Shown here piece after piece: positions 52,450-62,692 of a DNA stretch of 64,000 bases. The stretch covers positions 1 to 64,000 of the forward strand of contig NZ_QOUX01000020.1 in assembly GCF_004116265.1 (NCBI RefSeq), in the 5' to 3' direction. The notes below the pieces were generated by a model, which did no database searches, had not been told where the DNA came from, and saw only the letters and a program-made list of their open reading frames with translations. This DNA is from Anaerobacillus alkaliphilus (lineage in GTDB: Bacteria; Bacillota; Bacilli; Bacillales; Anaerobacillaceae). Position 1 is the stretch's first letter. The number at the start of each line of letters is the position of its first letter. The position numbers and the translations under genes were made by a program.

Positions 52450-55400
52450 ATGAGGTTTACTAACAAAAAGATAGTTTCTGCATTATTAGTGCTAATTCTA
52501 GTATTTAGTACGTTTATGCCAACTTATGCGGTTGTAGAACAAACCCCAGAAAGGGATCAACAAACGGTACTAGAAAAGTTGAATCTCTCCTTGGAAGATC
52601 GACGTGATGTCCATATGAGTCAAGTAGCTGATGAAAGATTGAAACCAAGTGAGGATACGTTAATTGTAAAATATAAGTCACCGATTTCTGTTGAACAGCA
52701 CCAAAGATCAGGTGCGACGTTATCAAAACGTATTTCATCGTTAGGCTATGATATTGTCAGACTTCAACGCAATCAGAAGATGGAAAACGTCATAGCGGCT
52801 TACCGAAAGCTTTCAAACGTAGAATCGGTAACACCAAGTTATCCATATCAAAAGCTAGAAACGAACGATCCAAAAAGTACTTCAATGTATCACTTAAGCC
52901 AACTTCGTATCAATGAAGCTCTTAAACTAGCAGGTAAACATGAGGTAGTTGTTGCTGTTATTGATTCAGGATTAGATCAAAATCATCCAGAATTAAAAAA
53001 TAAATTATTACCGGATTATAATGCTGTTAATCCGTTAAAACGTGGAATGGCCGATATGCACGGAACTCACGTTGCAGGGATTATTGCTGCTGAAGCCAAT
53101 AATGGGATTGGTGGAATGGGGATTAATCCTAATGCCAAAATATTGCCAATTGATGTATTTGGCCGTGAATGGGGTGCATACGATTATTCAATCGCAGAAG
53201 GTATCATGCACGCGATTGAGAAGAAGGCAAATGTCATTAATATGAGTCTCGGTTCATTCTTTCCGTCTCCTATTATTGAAGAAGCTGTAGAGAAAGCCAT
53301 TGATGCTGGAATTGTTGTCGTGGCTGCGGCAGGTAACTCAGGAAGCAACATGAAGGGTTACCCAGCGTCATTCCCTGGCGTAATTAGTGTTGGAGCAACA
53401 AATGAAAATAAGGAGTTAGCACAATTTTCTACATATGGTCCTAGTGTCGATATCGTTGCACCTGGAGAAGATGTGTATGCACCTGTATTTGATGTAGATA
53501 AGCGATCTTCTTTTATTAAAGCTAGCGGGACATCAATGGCTTCGCCAGTTGTCGCTGGGGTCGCTTCATTACTATTATCTAAGTACCCTAACTTAACACC
53601 ATATGAAGTGAAATATATTTTGGAGAAAACAGCGAAGGATTTAGGAGCTCCAGGATACGATGTGAAATTTGGATATGGATTAGTTGATCCGGTTGCAGCT
53701 CTTAAATACGATGTAAAGCAAGTACCGAAACAACCAATGAAAGAAGAAGAAGCGATTCAAAGAGCAAAGGTACTCCAATTTGGTGGTAAAGCTGAGGCAG
53801 TTGTTTCAGATACAATTACCGTTCCGCAACAGCAAAATTGGGTGCGTTTCAATATGGTTTACGGTGAACTAGCTCAGATTGTCTTAGATGTTCCAGAAAA
53901 CTATGACTATACCCTTGTATTACAATATTCCTCTGCTGGAATTAATGAAACAATAGAAATTAATGAGGCTAGCGAAGGAAAAGTGGAAGCTATTTTATAT
54001 GAAGCAAAAGATAGCGGTACTTTATATATTGGTGTCAAGGATGCTAATGAAAAGTACGACGAAAAAGGGAAATCCGAATACTCTTTAACAGTTACAAAAC
54101 ACGGTTCAATATTGGAAGACGGAAACAATGCAGAGAATGTTGAGAAAATTGATAAATTCCCATATAAAACAAACAAGTTTTATTTAGCTGGAGAAGATGG
54201 CGATAGTGACTACTTCAGTTTTGCTGTTGAAGAAGCAAAGGTAGTGGAAGTTCGCCTTGGTGCTATACCTGGTATTAATTCATCAATTAAAGTTTATATG
54301 GCTGATGAATTTAACATGTATGCTAGCGAATTAATGCACATGCCAAAACCTGAGAACCCTTGGGATTACTTTGGCCCTTATCCAATGTTCCAGAGAAATA
54401 ATAATGGAACAAGTGAAGGCGAAGTGCTTGTATTTGATGCAATGCCTGGTATGGAGTATGTCATAGAGGTAACGAGTAATGCAGATTATTATTTTGATCC
54501 TTACTATTACTTCTATATGGAAGAGTTCGGTGAAAAGCCTGATAAGCTAAACGCAGCAAACGTTCCTTATGAGCTTTCTATTGTTGCTGAAGTGCTTCCA
54601 CCTGACGAAGATGGTTTCCCAAACTTTGGTTTTGGTATGCCGCCAATGTTTGAAGAAGGAATGGAGTATGAGGAGTATCATCAAAAGCGTAATGCTTATG
54701 AAGAAACTTACTACGATTATTACTATGGCGGTTACTATTGGGGCGAAGATTATGTCTATGAAATTTTAAATGCAGCCATACCGCTTGACCATGATGAAGC
54801 CGTTGAAGGTTATTTCCAATATAGTGGTGACGTTGATGTATTTACGATTGTTCCTGAAAAAACAGGAATATATGAACTTCACTTTAATAAAACTGAAACA
54901 ATGAAACCATCAATGGAAGTTATGAAATATACAGAAGATGAAGAGGGCGTAGCTCGTTTAACAACAATTGCATACAGTGGTTCTTACTACTATTACTATC
55001 CACCAGTTGTTGATGATGAGACGGAAAAAAGTGTATATGTAGGGCTAGAAAAAGGTGAACAATATGTTATCACACTTAGCAATAATTATTCGCCATCCCT
55101 TGACTCATATACGTTAGCTACAAAGCTCATTCTTGAAAACCCTCAAGATGCTTATTATGGAAATGATACGTTTGAGAATGCTAAACCATTACCTAAATAC
55201 TCATTTACAGGTAACTTCGCATTGTCTGAAACGATGGATGTCTTTTATATGAAGGCTGATAAAGATGCTGTTTATGGCTTGCATGTAGAAAATGGAGATG
55301 TACCAAAACGTTTGAAAGAAACACTTCCAAAAGAGCTATTTGAACCACTCTGGCCGATGGTAGCTATTGTTGAGGACAGAAATGGTAATGGGGAGTTAGA

Positions 55401-55920
55401 TAAAGAAGAAGAGCGTGGCGCGATGAGCTTCTATGGCTATAATAGTCCAGATGTTCGAGCTTCTTTTAAAGCGAAAAAAGGCAGTGGTTATTTCGTGATC
55501 ATTATGAAGGATTACTATTACGGCGGGACAGCAAACCTTACTCCTTACCGAGTAACCTTGTCTCAGGTTGATGAAAAAACCAGCGTAATCATTCCTTTTA
55601 GTGAAGTAGCAAATGGAACTTGGCAAACGAAAGGCTTCCTACCGTTTGGAGATCCGAAAAAGACTGAAAATCGTTACCGCTTTACAGCAGAAACTAAGGG
55701 AACATACGAAATCAAATTTGATATGCCAAGTGATATCGATGGAGTTCTAGCCATTTATACGAACACTGGTAGATTAATTAAAGAAGTGGATTATTACGGT
55801 GCGGGCGATGCAGAATTCTTAACGCTTACCTTAAATAAAGGTAGTTACTTTATTGGGGTCAAAGACTATTTCGGTCATACGAGCGTTAGTCCATATACGT
55901 TATCAGTAAAGAAAAAATAA
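52450..55920 (+). CDS. Large secreted subtilisin-like protease (S8) without SLH domains
   Basis: Protease of 1156 residues. The signal peptide spans about 1-27 and an I9-like propeptide about 70-138. The triad is Asp172 (VIDSGLD), His204 (MHGTHVAG) and Ser362 (SGTSMASPVVAG). After about residue 435 come several PPC-like beta domains (DYTLVLQYSS, SDYFSFAV, DVFTIVPEKTG, DVFYMKADKD). A Tyr-rich stretch lies near 745-770 (YYDYYYGGYYWGEDYVYE). It has no anchor of its own, but an SLH protein gene follows after 18 bp. GGAGGCG precedes ATG 52450. Confidence 0.92.
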   Translation: MRFTNKKIVSALLVLILVFSTFMPTYAVVEQTPERDQQTVLEKLNLSLEDRRDVHMSQVADERLKPSEDTLIVKYKSPISVEQHQRSGATLSKRISSLGYDIVRLQRNQKMENVIAAYRKLSNVESVTPSYPYQKLETNDPKSTSMYHLSQLRINEALKLAGKHEVVVAVIDSGLDQNHPELKNKLLPDYNAVNPLKRGMADMHGTHVAGIIAAEANNGIGGMGINPNAKILPIDVFGREWGAYDYSIAEGIMHAIEKKANVINMSLGSFFPSPIIEEAVEKAIDAGIVVVAAAGNSGSNMKGYPASFPGVISVGATNENKELAQFSTYGPSVDIVAPGEDVYAPVFDVDKRSSFIKASGTSMASPVVAGVASLLLSKYPNLTPYEVKYILEKTAKDLGAPGYDVKFGYGLVDPVAALKYDVKQVPKQPMKEEEAIQRAKVLQFGGKAEAVVSDTITVPQQQNWVRFNMVYGELAQIVLDVPENYDYTLVLQYSSAGINETIEINEASEGKVEAILYEAKDSGTLYIGVKDANEKYDEKGKSEYSLTVTKHGSILEDGNNAENVEKIDKFPYKTNKFYLAGEDGDSDYFSFAVEEAKVVEVRLGAIPGINSSIKVYMADEFNMYASELMHMPKPENPWDYFGPYPMFQRNNNGTSEGEVLVFDAMPGMEYVIEVTSNADYYFDPYYYFYMEEFGEKPDKLNAANVPYELSIVAEVLPPDEDGFPNFGFGMPPMFEEGMEYEEYHQKRNAYEETYYDYYYGGYYWGEDYVYEILNAAIPLDHDEAVEGYFQYSGDVDVFTIVPEKTGIYELHFNKTETMKPSMEVMKYTEDEEGVARLTTIAYSGSYYYYYPPVVDDETEKSVYVGLEKGEQYVITLSNNYSPSLDSYTLATKLILENPQDAYYGNDTFENAKPLPKYSFTGNFALSETMDVFYMKADKDAVYGLHVENGDVPKRLKETLPKELFEPLWPMVAIVEDRNGNGELDKEEERGAMSFYGYNSPDVRASFKAKKGSGYFVIIMKDYYYGGTANLTPYRVTLSQVDEKTSVIIPFSEVANGTWQTKGFLPFGDPKKTENRYRFTAETKGTYEIKFDMPSDIDGVLAIYTNTGRLIKEVDYYGAGDAEFLTLTLNKGSYFIGVKDYFGHTSVSPYTLSVKKK

Positions 55921-55938
55921 GTAGAGGAGGTAGAGAGC

Positions 55939-56643
55939 GTGAGTAAATCTAAATTCTTAAAACTAATGGTAGCTGGGACATTTGCGATGAGTACAGCATT
56001 AGCAGCAGTTCCTAGCTTTGCAGAAGAGCTTGAAGAAGATGAATTAGTAGCTGAAGAAGAGATGATTTTTGAAGAAGAAGAGGAAGAAGAGGAAGAGGAA
56101 ATCATCATAGTACCAACCTTTAGCGATGTTGGGGTAGATTACTTTGCATTTGGGGCAATTGAATATTTAGCAGGTCTCGGATTATTAGAAGGTTCGAACG
56201 GAAAGTTTAATCCGAAGGCCCCAATTAAACGTTCTGAAATTGCCAAGATTATTGCATTAGATAAAGGTTACAAAGCACCACCAAGTTATGTAATCAAAGC
56301 TCGTGACATTACGACAAAACATTGGGCGTATGACTATATGGCAGCTCTTGAACGTGAAAAAGTATTAGTTGGCTCTGATGGACTTATTCGTCCAAATGAT
56401 AATATTACCCGTGCCGAACTAGCTGTATTATTAAACAGAGCATACAATTATGCACAACCACCAAGATTTTATTCATTTACTGATGTAAGGCATAGCCACT
56501 GGGCATACCACAGTATTAATAAGTTGGCGACAAATGGAATTACTGCTCAAGGAGGTAGCGCATTTAACCCAAATGCCCAAGTAACAAGAGCTGAGTTTGC
56601 GTTATTCTTAGCACGAACATTGGATGATCGATTTAAACACTAG
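55939..56643 (+). CDS. SLH-only protein with poly-Glu linker
   Basis: Secreted protein of 234 residues, GTG start after GGAGGTAG. The signal peptide ends near SFAEE. A strongly acidic linker (about residues 28-54, including ten Glu in a row) leads into three SLH domains (about 59-230, with FNPKAPIKRSE, IRPNDNITRAE and FNPNAQVTRAE). It has no other domain. It is 18 bp downstream of the large protease gene and shares its transcript, so it may act as a docking or anchoring partner; that is inference. Confidence 0.9.
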   Translation: MSKSKFLKLMVAGTFAMSTALAAVPSFAEELEEDELVAEEEMIFEEEEEEEEEEIIIVPTFSDVGVDYFAFGAIEYLAGLGLLEGSNGKFNPKAPIKRSEIAKIIALDKGYKAPPSYVIKARDITTKHWAYDYMAALEREKVLVGSDGLIRPNDNITRAELAVLLNRAYNYAQPPRFYSFTDVRHSHWAYHSINKLATNGITAQGGSAFNPNAQVTRAEFALFLARTLDDRFKH

Positions 56644-56649
56644 TAATGG

Positions 56650-56677
56650 AAGAGGGTGCTTTTGGCACCCTCTTTTG
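56650..56677 (+). terminator. Terminator after the SLH-only gene
   Basis: AAGAGGGTGC and GCACCCTCTT pair around TTTTG, with a T-rich end. Confidence 0.85.
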
Positions 56678-56796
56678 TGGTATTATGAGTCGAGTTGGTT
56701 GATCAGGATAATTTCGCGGCCACCTTATGACCGCAAAAAATAAAACAACAGCAAAAAAAAAGTTGTCCGTAGTAGTATCCACAACAGACTAGAAAA

Positions 56797-56852
56797 AAAG
56801 GCGGACCTCAAAATCATTTTTCATTGACCTATTGAGTCTGCCTCTTTTTTTA
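56797..56852 (-). terminator. Terminator of the acyltransferase gene
   Basis: AAAGGCGGACCTCAA pairs with TTGAGTCTGCCTCTTT with a small bulge. A and T tracts on either side allow use from both directions. Confidence 0.65.
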
Positions 56853-58013
56853 TGCAACTTCTTTTTTAACTTCTTCTCGTTTTTTCATATATGGCATCGA
56901 TCTTGGGATAGCTCCAAAAATCCACCATGACCATTTTAAATATCTCATCGTAAGTCCAACTACAATCCACGAACCTAGAAGGGCGGATAAGAAGCCTCCT
57001 ACCACAGATAAATGGTAAACGACTGGGTTTCCACCGAATTCAATCATACGGTAGTAGTACAAAATAAATGGATGGAACAAGTACACTCCGAAAGAAACTA
57101 CCCCAAGATGGATCATCGTATTAATAATTTTTGGTGACCATTTTGCATAAATCCAATAGGAAATTTGCAATAAAACAATAGCGGTCGTTAACGTATGAAC
57201 ATTCCATAATAATGTGTAGATCTTCGTATCAACAACTGCACTTGCCGTGCGAACAATATACCATAAATAAACGTGAGCTAATGCACTCGCAATCCAAAGC
57301 CCCCAAAGTGGAAACCAAAACAATGCTTTTTTAGTCAGTAAGTTTTCGCGCTTTACTTTTAACCAACCAACAACGTCCTTATAATAAATCCCAATGTAAG
57401 CTCCGATAAAATAATATGAGAAGTACCAAATTGATAAGCTACCAGTTCGTGTATAGCCCAAATAGTAATGGTTGTATAGAACAAATCCCCACTGGATTAG
57501 AATCCCAAGCCAAATCAGATTGCGAGTCACCCAACGACTTTTTTGGCAAATATATAAGAAAAGTGGGAACAGAATGTAGAATTGAATACTAATATAAACA
57601 AAATACAGATGAGTATAAGCTCTTCCTTCTAGAATTCGTTGCGGTACATCTGTATATAGATATGACCAGTTTAACCAGCTGTTATTAACAATCAGTAGGA
57701 TTGAATACAGCACCGAAAATAGTAGATAGGGAAGAATAATATAAAGCATCCTTCTTGAATAAAACGTTCTGATAAGCTTTTTATCAATCGGTCGATCAAA
57801 GTAATTGTAAAAAAGCACAATACTACTTAGGAAAATAAATGTCGGTGTTCCAAACTTAAAAAAGATATTTAAGAAATTATATAAAGGCCAGTATGTGGAA
57901 CTCTGATTTAAGTTGAGAACTATAAATGACGTCGAGTGAACCATTATGACTCCGATAATCGCTAGTGTTCGGACCAAATAAAGCTCATCGATTGGCTCCT
58001 TTTTATTTATCAT
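56850..58013 (-). CDS. Acyltransferase family 3 membrane protein
   Basis: Integral membrane O-acyltransferase of 387 residues with about ten helices. The N-terminal ELYLVRTLAIIGVIMVHSTS holds the conserved Arg and His of the family, and YSRRMLYIILPYLLFSVLYS follows. It lacks the extracellular SGNH domain of OatA-type enzymes, so it resembles the short polysaccharide O-acetyltransferases. The likely target is a wall glycan or the secondary polymer recognised by SLH domains. ATG 58013 follows AAAGGAG. Confidence 0.88.
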   Translation of the reverse strand: MINKKEPIDELYLVRTLAIIGVIMVHSTSFIVLNLNQSSTYWPLYNFLNIFFKFGTPTFIFLSSIVLFYNYFDRPIDKKLIRTFYSRRMLYIILPYLLFSVLYSILLIVNNSWLNWSYLYTDVPQRILEGRAYTHLYFVYISIQFYILFPLFLYICQKSRWVTRNLIWLGILIQWGFVLYNHYYLGYTRTGSLSIWYFSYYFIGAYIGIYYKDVVGWLKVKRENLLTKKALFWFPLWGLWIASALAHVYLWYIVRTASAVVDTKIYTLLWNVHTLTTAIVLLQISYWIYAKWSPKIINTMIHLGVVSFGVYLFHPFILYYYRMIEFGGNPVVYHLSVVGGFLSALLGSWIVVGLTMRYLKWSWWIFGAIPRSMPYMKKREEVKKEVA

Positions 58014-58230
58014 CAAAAAACTCCTTTACCTAGTTATTTCATCTCTATATCTATCCTTTTGGAAATAATTATCCACTATATATCATAACGCATTAGAGAC
58101 GTTTGTCCATGCCAATTTCCAACAATTTTCCTAAAAATATCTTATAAACTTTTAAAATTCAACTGCATTCCTAGCAAAAATTTGGTAGAGTAATAGAGGT
58201 GAGCAAGTTTTAGTATAGGAGTTGATCGAC

Positions 58231-60513
58231 TTGAGGTTCAGTCATAGAGGTTTAAAGAGATTGGCAATTATTGGTTTATGTACGATGTTAACGTTCTCTT
58301 CAATGGCTACAGTAGGAGCTACAACCATTTTAGGAGAGAAGAGATCTGAAGCTGGTTTTCATGTGTCACCTGGAGTTTTTTATACAAATCAAAAGTTCTC
58401 TACTGAGACATCAAACCAGAATGTAAATGTACTAGATGTAAATATCAATGATCCGTTTACGAGACTTAATTTAAATGTAACGTCACCAATTACAAGATTA
58501 TCCACAACTGGTGTACAAGCTCTATTAAACAACCGAGTTGATCATCAAGTAGTCGGAGCAGTTAATGCATCCTTTAATGAAACAGGAACAGGTTTTTCAT
58601 TACCTGCTAACTTAATTGCGTTGAATAATCAGATTTTACATTTTGGTATTTTATCGCCAGATGCTAACGGCCCAAATTTTCAAAGAAATGCCTTTGGAAT
58701 AGCTAAAGACGGCAAGCCGTTGATTGACAACTATGAGCCAAACCTAAGAATGATACATAATGGAAATAGTCTTCGAATTCATTCCATTAATACACAAAGA
58801 TTTAGTAATGAGCTTGTGCTTTTTACACCAACAAATCGAACAAAGACTGTCGGACAACAAACTAGTCAGTGGTCCACAGAAATTGTTGTTACGAATGCTT
58901 CAAAAAATATGAATCAACTTTCATTTGGAGACCGAGTGACTGGAACAGTTTCGCAGGTTGCTAGATTAGGAGAGCATGTCAATTCTGAGATCCCTGCTAA
59001 CGGCTTTGTCCTTTCTGGAAATGGTGGAGCATTAGCAGGTTCATTAGCTAACGTCAAAGTTGGGGACCAAATTTCCATTGATATTGGCATTGATCCAAAA
59101 TGGCAGGATGCAAGGTACATGATTGGGACAGGCCCAATTTTAGTTAGAGATGGAAAAGTAAATATAAATATGAGTCTTACAAGTTCGTTTGCAAGAGACC
59201 CACATCCGCGTACGGCAGTCGCCTACTCAAAGGATCGTGATAAAGTTTTTCTAGTAACAATTGACGGGCGTCAAAGTGGTTTTAGTAACGGAGTATCGCT
59301 ACAACGACTTGCAGAATACCTCATTTCGTTAGGAGCAGATTATGCGATTAATCTAGACGGGGGCGGTTCAACCACAATGGTTGTTCGAAATCCAGGCTAT
59401 GGTTTCCCTGCGCTCGTAAATAGTCCTTCTGATGGCAATCAAAGAGGTGTTTCATCAACTTTACAGGTAGTCGATACGAGAGCGCCGAAGAAAGTGACTG
59501 AACAAGCGATCATTGTTGATCCAATGACACGTGCTGCTGATTGGAAAATTGAGACAGCGCGAGCTACGGCATCGATTGCTATGAACACAGGGTCTGCACC
59601 AGCTCGTAATGGTGAACCCGCAGTAAGGTTGAACTATGACTTAACTGGTCCATCAGGAACAGCTGCAGCATATTTAGTCCGTAACCGTCCTATCCTTTTT
59701 GATGATCGTCCATTACAAGTAGGAGCTTGGGTATTTGGCGATGGTCGAGGTCATTGGCTTCGAGGAACGATTTTTGATGGACAAGGAAAGCAGCACAACA
59801 TTGATTTTACAACACAAGCAGGAGTGACTTGGACGGGCTGGCGTTATGTAAGAGCGAATGTACCTAATGATCTACCTTTACCGATTTCACTAGAGAGAAT
59901 GTATGTGGTGCAAACAGCTGACCAAAAGAAGAGTAAAGGAACACTTTACATTGATCAAATTCAGGCAATCTACCAAAGTAATTATCAAGTAGATCGATTT
60001 ACGGATATGAAAACTGGTCACTGGGCACTTAGTGCGATTAGCATGTTAAATGATCGAAATGTTATTACTGGGATGTTTGATGGTTCGTTTCGACCAAATC
60101 AATCGATAACGAGAGAGCAAGCAGCAATTATGCTCGTTCGCGAGTTAGGCATAAAGCTTGATAATCGACCAGATCCGGGCTTTGCGGATGTAACTAAGTC
60201 GACACCTAATTACAATGTCATTGCTGCAGTAGCAGACGAAGGGTTGTTTACAGGGAAAACAGGTAATCGCTTTGAGCCTCGTGAGACATTAACTCGTGCG
60301 GAAATGGCCGTTATTTTACAGAGGGCTTATAAGTTAAATGGCGTTAGTGATGTGACATTTAAGGATGTTGCCAGCAAGCATTGGGCTAATGGAGCTATTC
60401 AAGCCCTTGCTGCAAATGATGTAACGAAAGGCTTCCCTGATGGCACGTTCAAACCGAGCAGCGATACAACAAGAGCTGAGTTTTCAGTGTTTTTATCAAG
60501 GTTAATAAAATAG
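58231..60513 (+). CDS. SLH-anchored phosphodiester glycosidase (NAGPA-like)
   Basis: Secreted protein of 760 residues. TTG 58231 lies at good spacing from ATAGGAG. The signal peptide spans about 1-33. The phosphodiester glycosidase domain (about 50-430) shows HPRTAVAYSKDRDKVFLVTI followed by DGRQ, and YAINLDGGGSTTMV. Members remove GlcNAc from phosphodiester-linked sugars, so a teichoic or secondary wall polymer is a plausible substrate here. A carbohydrate-binding-like beta domain (about 440-585) precedes three SLH domains (about 590-760). Confidence 0.9.
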   Translation: MRFSHRGLKRLAIIGLCTMLTFSSMATVGATTILGEKRSEAGFHVSPGVFYTNQKFSTETSNQNVNVLDVNINDPFTRLNLNVTSPITRLSTTGVQALLNNRVDHQVVGAVNASFNETGTGFSLPANLIALNNQILHFGILSPDANGPNFQRNAFGIAKDGKPLIDNYEPNLRMIHNGNSLRIHSINTQRFSNELVLFTPTNRTKTVGQQTSQWSTEIVVTNASKNMNQLSFGDRVTGTVSQVARLGEHVNSEIPANGFVLSGNGGALAGSLANVKVGDQISIDIGIDPKWQDARYMIGTGPILVRDGKVNINMSLTSSFARDPHPRTAVAYSKDRDKVFLVTIDGRQSGFSNGVSLQRLAEYLISLGADYAINLDGGGSTTMVVRNPGYGFPALVNSPSDGNQRGVSSTLQVVDTRAPKKVTEQAIIVDPMTRAADWKIETARATASIAMNTGSAPARNGEPAVRLNYDLTGPSGTAAAYLVRNRPILFDDRPLQVGAWVFGDGRGHWLRGTIFDGQGKQHNIDFTTQAGVTWTGWRYVRANVPNDLPLPISLERMYVVQTADQKKSKGTLYIDQIQAIYQSNYQVDRFTDMKTGHWALSAISMLNDRNVITGMFDGSFRPNQSITREQAAIMLVRELGIKLDNRPDPGFADVTKSTPNYNVIAAVADEGLFTGKTGNRFEPRETLTRAEMAVILQRAYKLNGVSDVTFKDVASKHWANGAIQALAANDVTKGFPDGTFKPSSDTTRAEFSVFLSRLIK

Positions 60514-60612
60514 CTCTTAAACTATTTCCATTAAATACGTACTAGTTTTTCATTTGATAGAAAAGTAAGATAATTATAAGTTAGTTTACTAGAGAAGGGG
60601 AGAGTACGAACC

Positions 60613-62505
60613 GTGAGGAAACCGTTTATCATAGTATTAACGCTACTCATGCTTTTCGCGTTAATACCAGCACCTAGTGTTGCCGCAGATGACTTAAAAG
60701 GCCATAATTTAGAAACAGAAATGAGAGCGGTAGTTGAACTTGGCATTATGAAAGGCTACCGTGAAGGCGTATTTGCACCGAATGATCCGATCACGAGAGG
60801 TCAATTTGCTACATTTGTAGCGAGGGCCTTAAAGTTACCAAGCCCACCTCCAACACAAGAGAACTTTGATGATGTTACTAGAGGTGTTGGACTTGCTGAT
60901 GGAATTTACCGCTCAGCAGCAGCTGGTATTGTTAGTGGTTATCCAGGAAACGTATTTAAACCAGATCAAAGAATTACACGCGAACAAATGGCTGTTATGA
61001 TTGATAGAGCACTAGCTTATAAGTCTATCAAACGTACAGCAGTATATTTACCATTTATAGATGTAGAGCAAATTGCACCATCATTTAGAGAAGCCGTTTC
61101 ACATAATGTGTATTTTGGAATTATTAAAGGGAACCCCGTAGGGCAAGGCCAACTCCGTTTTGCCCCAAAAGAAGATGCAACAAGGGCACATGCTGCAGCA
61201 TTCATTTACAGAATGTTGTACGTAATTAATAGCGGTGGCGAACAAGTAGTAAATTATCAAATTGCTACGATTAGTAATGGGCAGCTCTCTGTTGCACCAA
61301 TTCAATACTTAAGCTATGCAGATGCATTAGCCAACCTAATTGATCCTAATTCACAGGTGATCGTTCTTGGTCAACAAGTTATCAAAATGAATAATGGGAT
61401 CGTCGTAGCAGCGCCACCACCTGGGATTGCGACGTTGCAAATTTACGAAGAGACAATGAAAACTAACTTAACGTATGTTTCTCCTGGAACAGAGTTACGT
61501 TACCTTGGCTCTGATGATAAAAAGGTCAAAGTACAAATTGCCGATTCGAATACAGTTGGCTTTGTGAAGCAAAATGAAGTTTTACTAATTCCAACGCCAA
61601 TTATTAAGCAACAGTCCTACTATGATGTGGTTAATGGCGAAATCCGCCATGTCATTTATGACCATCTCAAGAGAACAACTGGAGCATACATTTACGGACC
61701 AGCACCTAAACAAATGAGCCATGGAGAAACATACCGCAGCTGGAATGGTATCGATTTTGTAGGGATTAATAACAATAAAACGGTTACGTATACTCAATAC
61801 TTTAATTACCTACCGTTACAAACGGTGTCAAACTATACAGCAGAAGAGCTAAATGCATATGTGGCTCATTTCCGACCTGACAGTCCACTTAAAGATCTTG
61901 GTCATGTGTTTATTCAGGCACAAGAGCTTTATGGAGTAAATGCGCTATACTTATTCTCGAAAGCAATTCATGAGAGTGACTGGGCGACAAGTAAGATTGC
62001 TCGCGAAAAGAATAACCTGTTTGGCTTAAATGCCACAGACAGTGACCCAGAAGGAAATGCAGATACATTCGTTTCTATGGAAGCTTGTATTTTGCATGCA
62101 GCAAGATTTTTATCAACAACTTACTTTTCAATTGGGAACTGGCGTTATAACGGTGCTGTGCTTGGAAATAAGAGCAAAGGCCTAAACGTTCGTTATGCAT
62201 CAGATCCATATTGGGGACAAAAAATTGCCGGTCATATGAACCGAGTTGATAAGTTCCACAATCGTAAGGATTACAACAAGTATGTGATTGGAATTGTAAC
62301 TTCGGATAATGTTAACGTAAGAACACAACCGGTGGTTAGCCCATCAACTGTTCAGTTTACACATCTGAAAGCCGGACGTTACGTGGCGATCTTGGAAGAG
62401 ACAGTTCAACCAGATGGATTATGGTACAAGATCATCTCTGACCATGCTACATCGAAGGAAGGCTTTATTAATAGTAACTTTGTTCAGAAGCTTACGTTTG
62501 AGTAA
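60613..62505 (+). CDS. SLH-anchored glucosaminidase with SH3b domains
   Basis: Secreted wall hydrolase of 630 residues, GTG start after GAAGGGGAGAG. The signal peptide ends near VAADD. Three SLH domains span about 28-210. A middle segment (about 275-330) has an SH3-like pattern. The glucosaminidase (GH73-like) domain (about 425-560) has Glu454 in KAIHESDWATSKIAREKNNL and the FGLNATDSDP loop. A C-terminal SH3b domain (about 567-630, NVNVRTQPVVSPS) follows. It should cleave the glycan backbone between GlcNAc and MurNAc. Confidence 0.92.
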   Translation: MRKPFIIVLTLLMLFALIPAPSVAADDLKGHNLETEMRAVVELGIMKGYREGVFAPNDPITRGQFATFVARALKLPSPPPTQENFDDVTRGVGLADGIYRSAAAGIVSGYPGNVFKPDQRITREQMAVMIDRALAYKSIKRTAVYLPFIDVEQIAPSFREAVSHNVYFGIIKGNPVGQGQLRFAPKEDATRAHAAAFIYRMLYVINSGGEQVVNYQIATISNGQLSVAPIQYLSYADALANLIDPNSQVIVLGQQVIKMNNGIVVAAPPPGIATLQIYEETMKTNLTYVSPGTELRYLGSDDKKVKVQIADSNTVGFVKQNEVLLIPTPIIKQQSYYDVVNGEIRHVIYDHLKRTTGAYIYGPAPKQMSHGETYRSWNGIDFVGINNNKTVTYTQYFNYLPLQTVSNYTAEELNAYVAHFRPDSPLKDLGHVFIQAQELYGVNALYLFSKAIHESDWATSKIAREKNNLFGLNATDSDPEGNADTFVSMEACILHAARFLSTTYFSIGNWRYNGAVLGNKSKGLNVRYASDPYWGQKIAGHMNRVDKFHNRKDYNKYVIGIVTSDNVNVRTQPVVSPSTVQFTHLKAGRYVAILEETVQPDGLWYKIISDHATSKEGFINSNFVQKLTFE

Positions 62506-62518
62506 GAATATACTAAGG

Positions 62519-62549
62519 GAAAAACCACCTTTTTGAAAGGTGGTTTTTT
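62519..62549 (+). terminator. Terminator after the SLH-glucosaminidase gene
   Basis: AAAACCACCTTT and AAAGGTGGTTTT pair around TTG, followed by TT. Confidence 0.85.
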
Positions 62550-62692
62550 GCGTTGTGGAGAGTGTGCATTGGAGGGGGGATTATTTCCCAGGGAAATATT
62601 TGTTCGCTTAGCATAATAAAAATAAGTCTGGGCAACAAAAAAAGGATTAATTTGTTTGTTTTTAAGAGCGGATGATCGGCTGGTGAAAGTCC

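Noticed and set aside
55875-56108. Minus-strand frame with poly-Ser
   Set aside because: Exact antisense of the poly-Glu linker of the SLH-only gene.
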